A stretch of 64,000 nucleotides of DNA from Eunapius fragilis (taxonomy: Eukaryota > Porifera > Demospongiae > Spongillida > Spongillidae). The stretch covers positions 21,667,353-21,731,352 of the forward strand of contig OY811971.1 of assembly GCA_963681505.1 (NCBI GenBank), written 5' to 3'. This document shows positions 36,427-48,475 of this stretch, piece by piece. Within the stretch, counting starts at the first letter, position 1; the number at the start of each line of letters is the position of its first letter. A program made the translations under genes and the position numbers. The notes under the pieces are model-generated. The model saw only the letters and a program-made list of their open reading frames with translations, was not told the DNA's origin and searched no databases.

Positions 36427-36829
36427 GTTAGCCTATATATGTTTGCCGGCATGCATGTATGCAGATTGTAATTATAGCCATCCAATCTTTAGAAGTAATA
36501 AAAACAGTTCTCTATTCGAGAAGGTTGGTTGTATATAGGAATCTAATGCGATGTTGGTGTAAAATGGTGGGTGATCACCCTATGTGTTAAAAGGTATATG
36601 GTATATCGCTAAAATGAAAGGAATAGTTTATATCAGTTACATTTATTCGATGTATTATATGGCTTCGCTTTTACCAATGCTTTAACCTTTATCACCATTT
36701 GAGGACGGCGATCCTCAATTGATCTAATAAAAGGTCATTTAGCAAATACTTTTCCAGATCATGTATGGTCAATATTTATGGATCCAACATTTATAATGTA
36801 GGTATTGTATACACATGATGTAGCGTACC

Positions 36830-37035
36830 TTTGGGTGGTCGCTTTGTTGAGCCTTTCGGTAGCGTGCTTGACACCTTGTCGTGTCTTGTATTGCACTCGT
36901 TTGGCAGATCTGGCAGTAGCGACTCTTTTTAGATCCTCGAATGGTATCTGAATTGTCCTTTTACTTTGTTCTTTTAGCAGCACAGTTTTCACCCCGTTGA
37001 AGTTAGCGCACATTTAGTCTCGCATTCTTCGGCCG
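36830..37035 (-). CDS. Unknown minus-strand exon, copy 1
   Basis: Encodes NFNGVKTVLLKEQSKRTIQI, PFEDLKRVATARSAKRVQYK and a basic tail, ending at a donor (CAAAG|gtacgc). The counterpart at 48068-48240 is frameshifted (QFEDLKRVLLP..). Lies downstream of the charged repeat protein exon on the same strand and may be its 3' exon: both include KTVLLK. Confidence 0.35.
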
Positions 37036-37059
37036 CACATTCCAAGCAATTATCACTTA

Positions 37060-37203
37060 GGGGGGGTCTCCAAACTATTTAAGAAAAGATAACGTCATAG
37101 TGACGTTTCATTATTACCCCCTCATAACGTCATTATATCGAAGGTTGTGGAAGTCCGGACGCCATTTTTTTTGTTCAGTACATCTGAAAACGTCACGAGC
37201 CTG

Positions 37204-37239
<36 letters not shown>

Positions 37240-37280
37240 CGTCAAGATGACGTTATCTAAAATAGTTTGGAGACGTACCC
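37060..37280. mobile_element. 221-bp MITE with TTA duplication and an empty site in the duplicate copy
   Basis: Left end GGGGGGGTCTCCAAACTATTT, right end inverted GGGTACGTCTCCAAACTATTT; both are followed by gataacgtca. TTA flanks both ends. The orthologous position in copy 2 near 48272 (ccaagtaacaattaggccg) lacks it. The interior has a poly(C) run at 37205-37237. Non-autonomous, Harbinger-like by target site only. Confidence 0.85.
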
Positions 37281-37489
37281 TTACAATTAGGCCGTAAGGC
37301 TAATGATAATCATTTTGTTTTGAATATTCATAGATTGTGTATCATATAGGTTTGTATTTGCAGTTATTATGGCGATGTGTAGGTAAGGACATGCGATATA
37401 GCCGCTTCTCGGGTTGTATTAAATTTGGTGGAATGTTAACTTATTTATTGTAAAATGTGCGACTGAGGAATGTGCGGCTGACATCAACG

Positions 37490-37640
37490 GGGTACGGTTT
37501 TCATCAATGTCATTCTGATATTGCTGTCTTTTAGAAGCACGGTTTTCATTATGTTACTCTGATATCGCTGTCTTTTAGAAGCACGGTTTACATCAATGTC
37601 ATTCTGATATCGCTGTCTGATGGATTCAACATCAGCGTTG
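37490..37640 (-). repeat. 45-bp minisatellite, three copies (copy 1)
   Basis: Units of cggttttcatcatgtcattc-tgatatcgctgtcttttagaagca. On the minus strand each encodes a KTVLLKDSDIRMT-like peptide. Expanded to about ten units in copy 2 (48476-48930). Confidence 0.85.
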
Positions 37641-37930
37641 TAGCTGTAGCGAACATAGGCCTTTTTCCCCTCAGGATCAGCCTTGTAGCTGTCGCGAACA
37701 AGGCCTTCATTTTTTCAGGATTAGCCTTGAAGCTGTCGCAAACAAAGCCTTCTTTTTCTCTGGATGTCCTAAATAGTGCGCACGGGCTTTAGCTTTTTAC
37801 TCTTGCGATGACTATTTCTAACACTATTTCTAACATTTCGTCTTTGGTTTGGAGATATTCCGCTCCTCGTTGCGATCTCTTCTTCTGTTTACGTAAAGGA
37901 GCGGCATTTTTTAAAACTATAGCCCAAGTG
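37620..37930 (-). pseudogene. Charged repeat protein, N-terminal exon, copy 1 (frameshifted)
   Basis: Starts near 37910 with RKQKKRSQRGAEYLQTK, then, in shifting frames, DSFKANPEKMKAL, DSYKADPEGKKAYVRYSYNA. These are repeats of the SYxADPEKKxA type. The homologue at 48806-49054 starts MPLRKQKKRSQRGAEYLQTK, and 62134 starts MPSRQEKKKAKRRAFYLKT, so three copies exist in the window. Function unknown; such basic/acidic repeat proteins occur in repetitive invertebrate loci. Confidence 0.45.
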
Positions 37931-38039
37931 CAAACTGACATTCTATGAAAAGCCAACGATTTTGATAAACAAACAAGCTGAGCGAATTGCATAAATAATC
38001 GACATACGTTGTGGTTTGTCCCTACATGTATACGGTATG

Positions 38040-38274
38040 AATTACCACAACCAACAAGTTCCCCTACATTGTAGAGCATGTGGGCAGAGGTACAGGTCAA
38101 CGAAGAGAACCAGCTCTGAGTGCAAAGCATTCTCAGCTGAGCTGAAATAGCTTTTAACATTGCCACGTCTGAGGATGTCAACGTTCACCCTGGGATGTTC
38201 TGCATGCACTGTAAGCTCTCAATGGAGAGAACCACCTGTGCCATCACAAAGGGAGTGCATCACAAATGTGAGGT
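38040..38274 (+). pseudogene. RAG1 N-terminal-like zinc segment, copy D
   Basis: YHNQQVPLHCRACGQRYR then, after a one-base shift, AFNIATSEDVNVHPGMFCMH, CKLSMERTTCAITKGVHHKC ending at GAG|gtataa. The pattern CxxCG ... DVxVHPxxFCxxC is the same as in copies A and B. It is an isolated exon inside segmental duplication copy 1; copy E at 49190 is its duplicate. Confidence 0.65.
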
Positions 38275-38371
38275 ATAATTGTGGCACAATCATACAGATC
38301 AAGAATATGTGACATCAAGGTATGTGGACACGAGTTGGACACGAGTGACGTTTTTAAAATGACATTCATGA

Positions 38372-38695
38372 TACGGCAGGATTCCTATATGGAACCTACT
38401 ATCGTAGGCCCGCGATAAGCTGACCAAGAGACTCAGTAAAACCAGTAATTCGAAAAATTACAATGAACCCAAATACTGCACTCCCTTTCCTGGCATGTCC
38501 AGTCAATGAGAACAATTGACGTCCCACATATCGATATTAGGCCACCGGGCGTCTTTATAGGAGGGGGGCGTCACTAAATTTGACGAAGTGGTCTTTGGTG
38601 ACTGAGCTGGAAGGTAAGCATGCTACAGCGATGATCAGGATGCATGTGGCTATAATTATTTGCAAACATAAAGTGGTAACGAATTTTGTTTCACA
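38372..38695. other. No gene recognised
   Basis: Spacer between segmental duplication copy 1 and the next RAG1-like fragment. Confidence 0.4.
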
Positions 38696-39185
38696 CAAAG
38701 AAGCTGAGCGAATTGCATAAATAATCGACATACGTTATGGTTTGTCCCTACATGTATACGATATGAATTACCACAACCAACAAGTTCTCCTACATTGTAG
38801 AGCATGTGGGCAGAGGTACAGGTCAAATAATAGAATCAGCTCCGGGTGCAAAGCATTTTCAGCTGAGCCAAACATATAGATCAAGAATGCAAGGAAATAT
38901 GAGGAGGCTAACAGTTGGTAGAGGTCGTCAGGCAGGCATCACGCCAATAGCTCATTTTGAAAAGATTGCCCCTCCTCCAGTTCTCTTATGCGAACCTAGT
39001 CCACCTTTGCAAGCGTGAACATCTTGTTGGTGCTACCACTGGATCTGCAGTATGGTGCATTGGTGTGTACCAAGTACCTCCAGGGGACAGCAATATCTAG
39101 CACTGTGGTTCTTGCGCTCAGAGGAACCTTTGTTTCCTTATATGTCAAACCAGCACCAGGTGTGATACTCCTGCTGCTATTGGAT
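38696..39185 (+). pseudogene. RAG1 N-terminal-like fragment, copy C (zinc exon fused to linker and RING)
   Basis: 38696-38870 repeats 37975-38130 closely and encodes YHNQQVLLHCRACGQRYR. It then jumps, without the HP-FC half, into RLTVGRGRQAGITPIAHFEK and IAPPPVLLCEPSPPL. These align with VGRGRQPKVTP...KIAPPPIFS of copy B. LDLQYGALVCTKYLQ after 39015 resembles the RING line LELPCNMLVCTKYIVEW of copy B with the Cys lost. So internal sequence was deleted and the RING is dead. Confidence 0.6.
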
Positions 39186-39189
39186 TCAT

Positions 39190-40020
39190 GTATGTGAGTT
39201 CAAGACCTGTTCAAACAAACCATAAACTATTAAAATTGAATAAATTAAGCGTCACAACGTTATACATTAAGCGTCACAACGTTGCCCAAGCACTGCACTG
39301 TACCGCGCGGCCAACTCTCAAACGCGTGGCATCCGCCCATGCACGCCGCACATGCTCATTTGCCTGTGGAGTATGTTGTCCAGGAACAAACGTGCATCTT
39401 TCCTTGGTATATATACACATGTACGTTGCATTACGACAAGCTATATAGCTAATACGAGTAAGCCATCACCTACTCTCATTAAGCGCGTGGAAGTACGCCC
39501 AGAAATTTTGAAATGGTTGCGAAGCCCCATGGCAACAAACTAGACAACCGATGTCCTTACAAATGTGCTGTGCACAACGAACACGATATGTAATAAGCAG
39601 TTTAACGCCACACCATAAGACACAAGCACCTTTGACCCTTTTATAGGACAAAAATCAAACCTCCTTTTCTTGTGAACCGTTCGCGCTGCGCTCGAAAGCA
39701 AAGGCCCTATTCGTGGGGAACAAGCGATACCGATGCTCGGATACAAGAAAAAAACACGTTTTGTGATTAAGTAAATAGAACGTTCTATCTTTTTTTGGTA
39801 AAGGCTAGTGATGACGAAATTTCTGAAGTGGTTTTAAAGCCTCTTGAAAAACGCCATTTTCTTCGGAACGTAGGCCTACGTACGAGTTGCACGCATCGTT
39901 ATGTATTTGGTTTAAGAGAACATGGGGTTGATAGCCCAACCCTTCAGAGATCTATATATACCTAGAAGGCTAACCATCCAATTCAGTTTTAAGTATGGTA
40001 GCCGGTAGCATATTTATACA
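39190..40020. other. No gene recognised
   Basis: Ordinary sequence with short ORFs only, between RAG1-like copies C and B. Confidence 0.4.
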
Positions 40021-40024
40021 CACA

Positions 40025-43000
40025 TTAAATGATGAGCAGGGCTAGGGTTGTGTTAGCTTTTGTCTCTTTGTTGGAGGGAGAAATGGCAGCAACCAATTGT
40101 GGCTCAGTACTTAGCAAATGTTCTTTGACAATGTATTGCAACTCTGCACTGTCTTTTATGGGTGCAAATGCCAGGCTTAGTGAAATGAATTGATGCAGCA
40201 CCCTGTTCTCCGAGTAGACCAAAACCAACATGGTTAGTGTTCACCCATTTTGTAGCATGATCTTTGAGTGAATGCATTTTGATTGTTATGGTTGCATCCG
40301 CAAATGTTTCGCGGAAGAAGGCCATAAATTCCTGAACAGCCTGTATAATTGAATAAAGAACACCATGAAACATCAAGACATGCAGAAAGGAATAAATATA
40401 GAAATTTTATACTTACACTGTCGAATGCATGCACTTGCACTTCCTCAATAAAGTTCTGATTGCAAATGTTGTGGCATTTTCCAAACAAGTAGAAAGCAGT
40501 TATATACTGTGCCATTTTTATCTGTTACTTCTTCTGATCGTTGGTAGTTTCTGTAGTGCCATTTCAGAGATGCGCGTGCACAATTTCTGAATGTTGGGTA
40601 ACTGAAAATGTTACTGGATTATTTATTTGCATACAATTCATATGTGTACTCTACCTTTAGTGTTTTGTGAACATGGTCCCAACAAATGCACCTCCAAAAT
40701 ACTGCTGGCGTTGCACTCCAAATTTCCTGCAAAGCACTATCTTGTCTAATAACAAAAGGCCCTTCCTTTTCATTAATCTCCTTTTTTTCCACTGCTCTGC
40801 ATTATTCAATCTGTGTTTCCTAGTATGATCAGAGACCGTTTTGTTTCTATACTGCTCTAATCGTTCTACCTTACAAGTTCTTTGACATGTTTTATCTTGT
40901 TATCAGCTTGTTCCAGAAGGTTCACAGATAGGGGTCTTTCTCTTCTCACCACTAATCAAGGCCACATGTTGCCATTTGCTGCAAATGTTTTTGTGTTTGC
41001 TGGGCTTCCTCAAGCTCAGTTATTTTGTAGCAGTGGAAGTTTCTGAAGCTTCAAGCTGTACTTAAAAAAGCTGGTTGAGTCAACATCATTTGTATAGAAA
41101 GCAAGCTCAAAATCCAGGTTGTAGCAGCGAAGTAAACATTTTGGTGAAGATACCCAAAAGTTATGTGGAGGCCTGGTGTGCACACCTGTTTGGATGATTC
41201 GAATGTGAGTCAAGTACATATAAGATACACATGTATGTACTTGTGTGATTGGGATGTCAAAGATAGGTACTGAGAAGCAGTTATGAAGCTTCTGTGCATC
41301 TCTTTTGATGATCCCTGCCGAGACATAGCCATGGTGATCAGCATGCATACTCTCGAGGGTCCTCTCAGCAGCATGTCATTGGACTGGTAAAGGGATTGCC
41401 ATCTTCTCACTCTTGATGATGCAGTATGGACAAGGGTAGCATCCTATATTGCATGTTCATGATTTCATTGTTTTGCTGGAAAATATTAATTCCACTTACC
41501 ACTTGCCCCAGATAATCCATATATATTCCGTATATAACAACTCAAAGTCCCCACATATGAACACCTTGATTGCATACTGTCTGTAGTTATGAAATTATGT
41601 AATATGTTCAAGCATTATTTAAAAATTTGATTTAATAGTATTACCTCCATTTCATTCCATGAAGATGTTCCACCTGGTCTTTGAATCGGTCCAGTGCTAT
41701 ATGAAGGTTAGTGACAATGTCACCAGCTGTGAAGCAACAAAACGCACAGTTGTTGTGAACAGAATTGGGAGTGGCAACGTTCACAATTTGGAAATTCATT
41801 TTGAGTGTTTCACCTCCCTTGTCCCCTCCAATCTTTAACCAGATCTCACTAGCTGGTATGAATCCTTCATGCCAGGTAAGTCTGCTAGTCGAGCATGAAA
41901 ATATATCTGAACATGTCTCTGTTTGCTTGTTTAAACTTACTACCTTTCATTCTCTTGAAATAAATGGACAACTTTTGCAACCAGCTCTGGAATGCAAACT
42001 AGAAGAGCTCCATTTATTTCCTCAATAACAGAATGAAGTTTAAAGGGAAAAGGTGCAATCTCTCCTTTAAGATTATCACCCACAATTCTTCCGGAAATGT
42101 GTCGCATACTCTCTTCACCAGCCAGTGATATGCCTGATGATTTGAGCCACCTGTAAAATGCAGTGAGTTAGGACCGCTGCTCTGTATTGCCGATCATGTA
42201 ACACTATATATCGTCTATTCCATGGAATAGCAAGACCAGCTTTAATTGCACTTCAACTGCTCCTTTAGTAATAGTTGAAGAAATGCCTGCTTACTGCAAC
42301 AAAGATCTTCTTTCTTCATCAGTGAGTGCGAGCACTACTTTCTGTATGAGTGCAGATGGTTCTCCTCCAATGACTACACTTCTCATGGCCTGCATCTCTG
42401 AGCACCTATATTTTACTGTCCTTAAACTAACAGATGTGTTTGGGTTTCGGGCCTTGGTCACTTGAATGAATGTCATTGGCTAAAGTAATAAGGTATGCAT
42501 ATGATGCAATATTACTGTATGCCAAATAAACATACAGCTTCTCGTTCTTCATCAGGGGTAAGTAATGGTGTACACTTATGACTTTCATAAGCGTTTGCCT
42601 TCATATCCCTGCTGCAGTTCCCACAGCAGTGGACCAGAATATCTGCTTATAACAGAATTATCAAATGTGGTGCTGGTAGTATCATTGATGAGAGCAAGGG
42701 GCCATCATCAGAGCAACAAGGACATGCTGATACCCACTCTACTATGTACTTGGTGCATACCAGCATGTTGCATGGGAGCTCAAGTGGCTGCGTCAAAAGA
42801 CAGTTCTGCTGGCTCAAAACGCACGAGCTATTCTGGCTTGGAAGTGGTGGACATTGAGAATTGGAGAAGATTGGAGGAGGGGCAATCTTCCAAAGATGTG
42901 CTACGAGCATATTGGGTGTGACCTTTGGCTGGCGGCCTCTACCAACATTTGACCTCCTCACATGTTCTCTTTCACTTTTGATGAAGTGCTCACACACCTG

Positions 43001-43360
43001 CATGTGTGCACTATGAAATCATGTTATACCAGCAGCTATTTTTTAAGTGTATGTACCTTACATTCTTCATTCAAATGCCTCTGCCGCAGAAACTGTACTA
43101 TGGAACACCTGTGATGTATCTCCTCTGTCAAAGCACATGCAGATGGCTCTTTGCATTCTACAGCAGATACAGAAACGTTGAGAATGTATGCTGATATCAT
43201 CAGTTGAGGTAATGATGCCGAATGCAATTTGCGCAAATGTTTTGCAATCGTAGCTGACTGTTTGCTTTTGTTTACGTGGTTTTTACCCGCTGCCCACACA
43301 CTCTGCAGTGCTTGGGTACTTGCTGGATGTGGTAATCCATTCCTGTACATAACATGTACG
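40025..43360 (-). pseudogene. RAG1/Transib-superfamily-like transposase with RAG1 N-terminal domain, copy B (most complete)
   Basis: Minus strand, in order. Zinc region 43340-43060: YHIQQVPKHCRVCG, YDCKTFAQIAFGI, IHSQRFCICC. Linker and RING 42985-42640: VGRGRQPKVTP, KIAPPPIF, PLELPCNMLVC, ACPCC. Zinc finger near 42620: CCGNCSRDMKANAYESHKC. Core: EIWLKIGGDKGGETLKMNFQ with PNSVHNNCAFCCFTAGD and NLHIALDRF (41870-41680); AIKVFICGDFELLYTEY and CYPCPYC (41580-41430); RTLESMHADHH, FSVPIFDIPITQ, VCTPGLHITFGY (41350-41150); DSALQEIW (near 40740); MHSLKDHATKWV and VGFGLLGEQGAASIHF (40290-40190). The order matches the RAG1 core: DG..FSF, AD, zinc, LHCDIGN, SEGNES. Frameshifts and stops (e.g. FEW to FE-stop) make it inactive. 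The Glu expected after GEQGA is Ala. Confidence 0.7.
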
Positions 43361-43639
43361 ACAATTATTGCTTCAATTATCATGAAATACGATTGCCTTG
43401 TTTGGGACGACAGAAAATTCGTCACTACTTTAGGAGTGAGAATTGTGACAGCCGCACCTCTTTTATTTATCCCTGTAGTAGGCTTGCCTTCTGGATTAGT
43501 GCACGACGTCCACTGGACCGAGTATAGACCTTTTTCATCACATGACCAAGTTACATTAAACGTGACGTCATTTACGTAAGCCGCCTCTTGGTGCACAGCT
43601 GGCATTGACATGACCATAGATTTATCTACGCAACGACTA

Positions 43640-44340
43640 ATTCCGCTTCAGAAAACTGATGTCAAAAATATTATACGGAATATACTTCCTCTGAAGATAC
43701 ATCAGCAAGACTGCTATCGTTATAACGCGTACTTATAAGGCTCGGATAATCCGTTTTGCGTTCAGCTTGTATGGTAATTTCCCCTGCAGGCCGGCTGCGA
43801 GCAATTCGGTATCTTATTTTGTGCTGCAAACAAATTTCGAAGCAATTAATATATGCAGTTTAAAAATTAAGCCTATACAATCAGTCGTAGCGGCTGCATG
43901 GCCGGCCTGTCAGAGACTAAATCTGGGTCTGTCATGCATGCACAAATATTTCAGTCGCTTTAATTTTGATCCGGCCGGACCAAATGAAAACGAGCGCCAG
44001 AAATATTCCGGCCGGGCTGAAATTGAGTACGATTTGTTCCACTTGAGTTTTGGTTCCAGCATCGATCCGGGCCAAAGTCAGAAACGACGTTTGAAGTGAG
44101 ATACATATGAATGGGGAGATAACCTGCATGCATGTATATGTATAGAAGAGACCAATACGAAATTGTTCCTAGCGAACATGTACATGTCTTTAAGCTACAA
44201 GATCGGAGTGCATAATGGGTTCTGGCTAACTTCTGGGTATAGCCTTTCGCACATGCATGTGTTCTCGCTCCGCTTTCGGCAGTCAGTATTGGCACATAAA
44301 CATATACAAGCATCAAATGGGTGCATTTCAAGTAGAGAGC
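43640..44340. other. No gene recognised
   Basis: Contains gatccggccgg / ccggccgggc repeats near 43970-44070 but no supported gene. Confidence 0.4.
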
Positions 44341-44341
44341 C

Positions 44342-44478
<137 letters not shown>

Positions 44479-44499
44479 CGCGCGCGCACGCGTGTGCAT

Positions 44500-45400
44500 G
44501 TGTGTGTGCACAACAAAGCGACACGTATCTGCCATATCCATTTGCGTATAAGCTCCTTTCGTGATGTTTCATATACGCTCATAGCTGATATCAGGTGTCA
44601 TAACACGTCGTATACGTAAGGCTGCTTTGAAGCCGTTCGCAGTGACCAAGTTTGTAGAGTCGGTATAACCAATCTTGGTTGAATTTGTTATACAGTGCAG
44701 CCAGCTGGCTCTCCGGATTGAACGGTACTCAATATTTGCTAGCGTCGTCTTTATTATGCCTTGTCTTGCAAGAGCATCGTCGTCGCCATCGAGGCAGCCG
44801 TCTCTTCGTCTTTGGCTGAGCTCGCGTTCACGTTCTCCTCCAATGTGGTTAATAACAGCAGATATTCGATGGAACGAGAGGTCTTTATTCTTTATCAATC
44901 ACAGAACACTTGAAACACCAAGTTACTTCACACAATACAATATTACCTGTGCACCAAGATGGCCGCCACCGGTAATCACGTGATCCAGTTAATTATCTTG
45001 TGACACATGAAAAAGGTCTATAGTACCCACCCTTCCAAAATGATTGCTTCGTGGCGTTATGTGAACATCTTTCGCATACCATTGTCGTATGGCGTGTAAA
45101 GTGGTGATAACATAGAAAAAAAATTGTGCTATTTGAATCCCTTTTCATTTCTGTTCGTATTGAGTCCATTCTAGCTTCGAAACATGAATGAGGTGTTTCT
45201 TTTCAATTATAGAGATACGTACCGTAAGTTCTAATTGTAAACCTAGTTTCCAGCCGCATGCAACCGTACACCAGACTGGCTTTTTCAGAAGCTTAAGATG
45301 CATTGTACACCTAGCATGCACAGTGACCGTCTCTCACGGACTGAAAAAACAAATCACTTTCCACAGTATGGCTTCCCCCCCCTTGAAGTACATATCTTTG
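44500..45400. other. No gene recognised; possible LTR-like AATAAA and tRNA-primer-like region near 44900
   Basis: On the minus strand an AATAAAGA signal near 44890 is followed by ctgctgttattaaccacattgg, which faintly resembles an LTR end plus primer-binding site. An open frame follows on that strand (44569-44898) without a motif. Weak. Confidence 0.2.
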
Positions 45401-46311
45401 CAAATCCACTAAACGCCCATATATGATTCTTTGACATCCCCTCTCTGGTGATCTGAATTTCTCCTAGCCAAATAATTCTCACCCATTAGCAACCACAATT
45501 GAGTGAAAAGGTACTTGTGACACACTACATCCATCAAGTAAAGCTTCCCTCCAGACATCATCCCTGACCAATGTCACGTATCAACCAGCATCGATCTGTT
45601 CACCAAGGCAGCCTATTACTATACATCATGCATATCACCAAGGAACCCACAATGGCACTTCCAATTCGGTTCTTTATCCGCGGACTGTTTCTACATGCAT
45701 GGCCACAATGTTTGCAATACTGACAAGCAAACAACGTTATACCCTTCCCTCGGGCTTCCCTCTGTATCGGTCCCCTTAAGCTTTGAGGCTTTTTAAACAG
45801 ATCATGCACCTCTTCCTGTATTAAAAGAAGACAATTTGCTCTCTCCTAGATTACGAAGTTAAGAACACCCCAGGCTCCCGGTATCTGCGTTTGTTGTAAT
45901 GTTGGAATTGAAATCGCCATTCCAATTCATTCCAGTCAGCATTTTGTCACGTCTTCGTAAGTCGAGGACCCATTATATAGGCCTCGCTGAGCCACTACGC
46001 GAAAAGTTTCGTCTTTAAAGAAAGGTAGGAGTCACAAGTCTACTTCTTCTTCAGCATTTAAATTCTGTGCGCCATCTCGAACACTAAATCCATTTCTGCG
46101 GAGAAACGAACCACTCAACCTGACTATCCAGGTTGTCCAACGCTTCTTGCGATCGAACTTGATTCGGAAGAGCCTCCATCCCTCTCCTGACACCAATGTG
46201 GCGCATCCAAACGAAAATCTACAACTCAAAAAATAATGCAATGAGGTCAAGCCAATAAATGTTAAAGTTCACAAAGGCTGGTTCCGCTTCATGACTTTAT
46301 GAAGTGTGCAG

Positions 46312-46515
46312 GTGATCGTGCACAAAGGAGAAATGTTTGTCCGCTTAGATTCACGACTTACGTTCTTTTGTATAACCGCTGTCATGACGGGCATGAACAT
46401 CATGCCAGCATCGTCCGCACCCGTTCATAAAAGAGTGGCGCCTACATGCTCTGGGGACAGTGCAGCAGAGGTTTCCTCAATCCTTACTGGTGTCTTTGTT
46501 GCCATTAAAGTCATG
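46312..46515 (+). CDS. Unknown exon conserved in both duplication copies (copy 2, exon a)
   Basis: Same 204-base length as 36005-36208, open, acceptor gtgcag and donor ATG|gtatgt. Reads VIVHKGEMFVRLDSRLTFFC with a handful of substitutions relative to copy 1. See copy 1 for the rest. Confidence 0.5.
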
Positions 46516-46595
46516 GTATGTTGTTAATGTACATGCATGTTAGTACGTAACCTAGCTGCATATATACATAAAAATTAATATCTTAACTTCATAAG

Positions 46596-46742
46596 GAAAC
46601 GAAGATTCTGCCTAGATCCATCCCAGATATGTCAACTCTGGATACCCTTTTACAACTTCATGACAGTTTCACCGAAACAACGCCCCAGTACCCCAATCTT
46701 AAGCCATTTCTCGATCCTATATCGAACCAGATACTTTTATGG
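46596..46742 (+). CDS. Unknown exon conserved in both duplication copies (copy 2, exon b)
   Basis: Same 147-base length and phase as 36280-36426; ETKILPRSIPDMSTLDTLLQ onward, ending SNQILLW at a consensus donor (gtaagc). Changes from copy 1 include synonymous third-position changes (CTA/CTT, AAA/AAG). Confidence 0.5.
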
Positions 46743-47406
46743 GTAAGCCTATATATATTTGCCGGCATGCATGTATGCAGATTGTAAATTTTCATAACGG
46801 ATCAGTTTTGCGTATAATGGAGTATTATTTTCTTGTCACGTTTTCAGTTGTCTATTTTTTGATATGTGGCTGGAAACTAGTTAAATCATTCACGGTATTA
46901 ACTGCATCTATTCCAAAATGGTGCCTCATTATAGCCATCCAATGTTTGTAATCTCTATTCAAGAAGGTTGGTTGTATATAGGTGTAATGTGATAGACAGC
47001 AAGACTCTGAATAGACTCTTAAACCCTTTGTGGAGGATGAATACTAATTCCTGAACTGAACTTCCTGTCATAGTACTGCACCCGTGGGATAGGGGGTCAA
47101 GGGATTTTGAAGAAACACTATTTAAAGCTATAGTGTGTATACCTTCTATAAGTACCATGTATTTGGAGTGGAAATAAGGAAATTGTCTGTTGCGTAGAAT
47201 CGTATTACATAGGAATCAAATGCGATGGTGGTGTAAAATGGTGGCCACCACTATGTGTTAAATTAAAAGGTTTATGATCTGGAAAAGTATTTGCTAAATG
47301 ACCTTTTATTAGATCAATTGAGAATCGCCGTCCTCAAATGGTGATAAAGGTTAAAGCATTGGTAAAAAGCGAAGCCGTATAATACATCGAATAAATGTAC
47401 CCTAAT

Positions 47407-47876
47407 GTCTATTTTCCAGAGTATCCACCCGGGGGTACATTTGGACACCCGGGTGGACAGCAAAAAAAAGTTTTTGCCGTTCGGTCATGGAAGGGACCTA
47501 GTTTGCATTTAACGGTACTGGCTTATAGAACAAGTCTTTTTAGGATCGGGCCGTGATACTTAAGGCTTAAAAATCCTTTTGATACCAGTAAAACGGGCCG
47601 TGCTAGCGGACCTATCCATTACGCTCCGTGCGGTACATCGTACACGAGCTACGGCCTAATGGATATGTCCGCTAGCACGGCTCGTTTTACGGGTATCCAA
47701 AGGATTTAAGCCTTACTTATCTCGGCCCGATCCTAGAAAGATTTGTTCTATAAGCCAGTACCGTTAAATTGCAATTTGGACCCTTCCATACCGAACGGAA
47801 AAAAACTTTTTTTGCTGTCCACCCGGGTGTCGCATTATACCCCCGGGTGGACCCTCAGCCACTCAGGACAATAGAC
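47407..47876. mobile_element. Palindromic (foldback) element, arms of about 200 bases
   Basis: The left arm (gtctattttcc, ccacccgggggta, acacccgggtggacagcaaa ...) is found inverted on the right, ending ggacaatagac, with a central loop of about 40 bases near 47630. Most of the arms pair, with scattered mismatches. TAA lies on both sides (47403-47405 and 47877-47879). It sits inside an inverted stretch of segmental duplication copy 2. Confidence 0.85.
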
Positions 47877-48067
47877 TAAACTCCCGCAGATAATACATGC
47901 CGGCAATACATTATTACCAAATTAACGTAAATCAAACAGCCCATATTACTATGAAGCGGAGAGAGTTAGATAAACTATTCCTTCCATTTTAGCGATATAC
48001 CATGCATGGTCATTATTTATGGATATAACATTTATAATGTAGGTCTAGTACACATGATGTAACGTAC

Positions 48068-48250
48068 CTTCGGGTGGTCGCTTTGTTGGGCCTTTCGGTA
48101 GCGCGCTTGACACCTTAACTTGTGTTTGGCAGATCTGGCAGTAGCACTCTTTTTAGATCCTCGAATTGTATCTGAATTGTCCTTTTACTTTGTTCTTTTA
48201 GCAGCACGGTTTTCACCCCGTTGAAGTTAGCCGCACATTCAGCCTCGCAT
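48068..48250 (-). pseudogene. Unknown minus-strand exon, copy 2 (frameshifted)
   Basis: Reads ECAANFNGVKTVLLKEQSKR then TIQIQFEDLKR before losing the frame found in the copy at 36830-37035. Donor CCGAAG|gtacgt retained. Confidence 0.35.
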
Positions 48251-48475
48251 TCTTCGGCCGCACATTCCAAGTAACAATTAGGCCGTACGGCTAATGATAA
48301 TCATTTCGTTTTGAATATTCATTGATTATGTATCCGTGGCATATCATATAGGTTTTTAATTGCAGTTATTATGGCAGTGTGTAGGTAAGTACATGCGAAA
48401 TAGCCGCTTTTCGGGTTGTTAACTTAATGTTAACTATTCATTATGTGCGACGGAGGAATGTGCGGCTATCATCAA

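Larger units (their letters stand above)
35108..38367 (+). repeat. Segmental duplication, copy 1 (direct repeat of 45417-49508)
   Basis: The two blocks share order and about 85-95% identity by eye over most of their lengths, from tatgtgactctttgacat.. to ..gtggacacgagtgacgt. Copy 1 has an extra MITE (37060-37280) and only three units of the 45-bp minisatellite. Copy 2 has a palindromic element, a local inversion and about ten units. Confidence 0.9.

Noticed and set aside
43036..43617. 193-residue minus ORF
   Set aside because: The zinc-domain motifs of RAG1-like copy B lie in other frames of the same stretch; this frame shows no motif.
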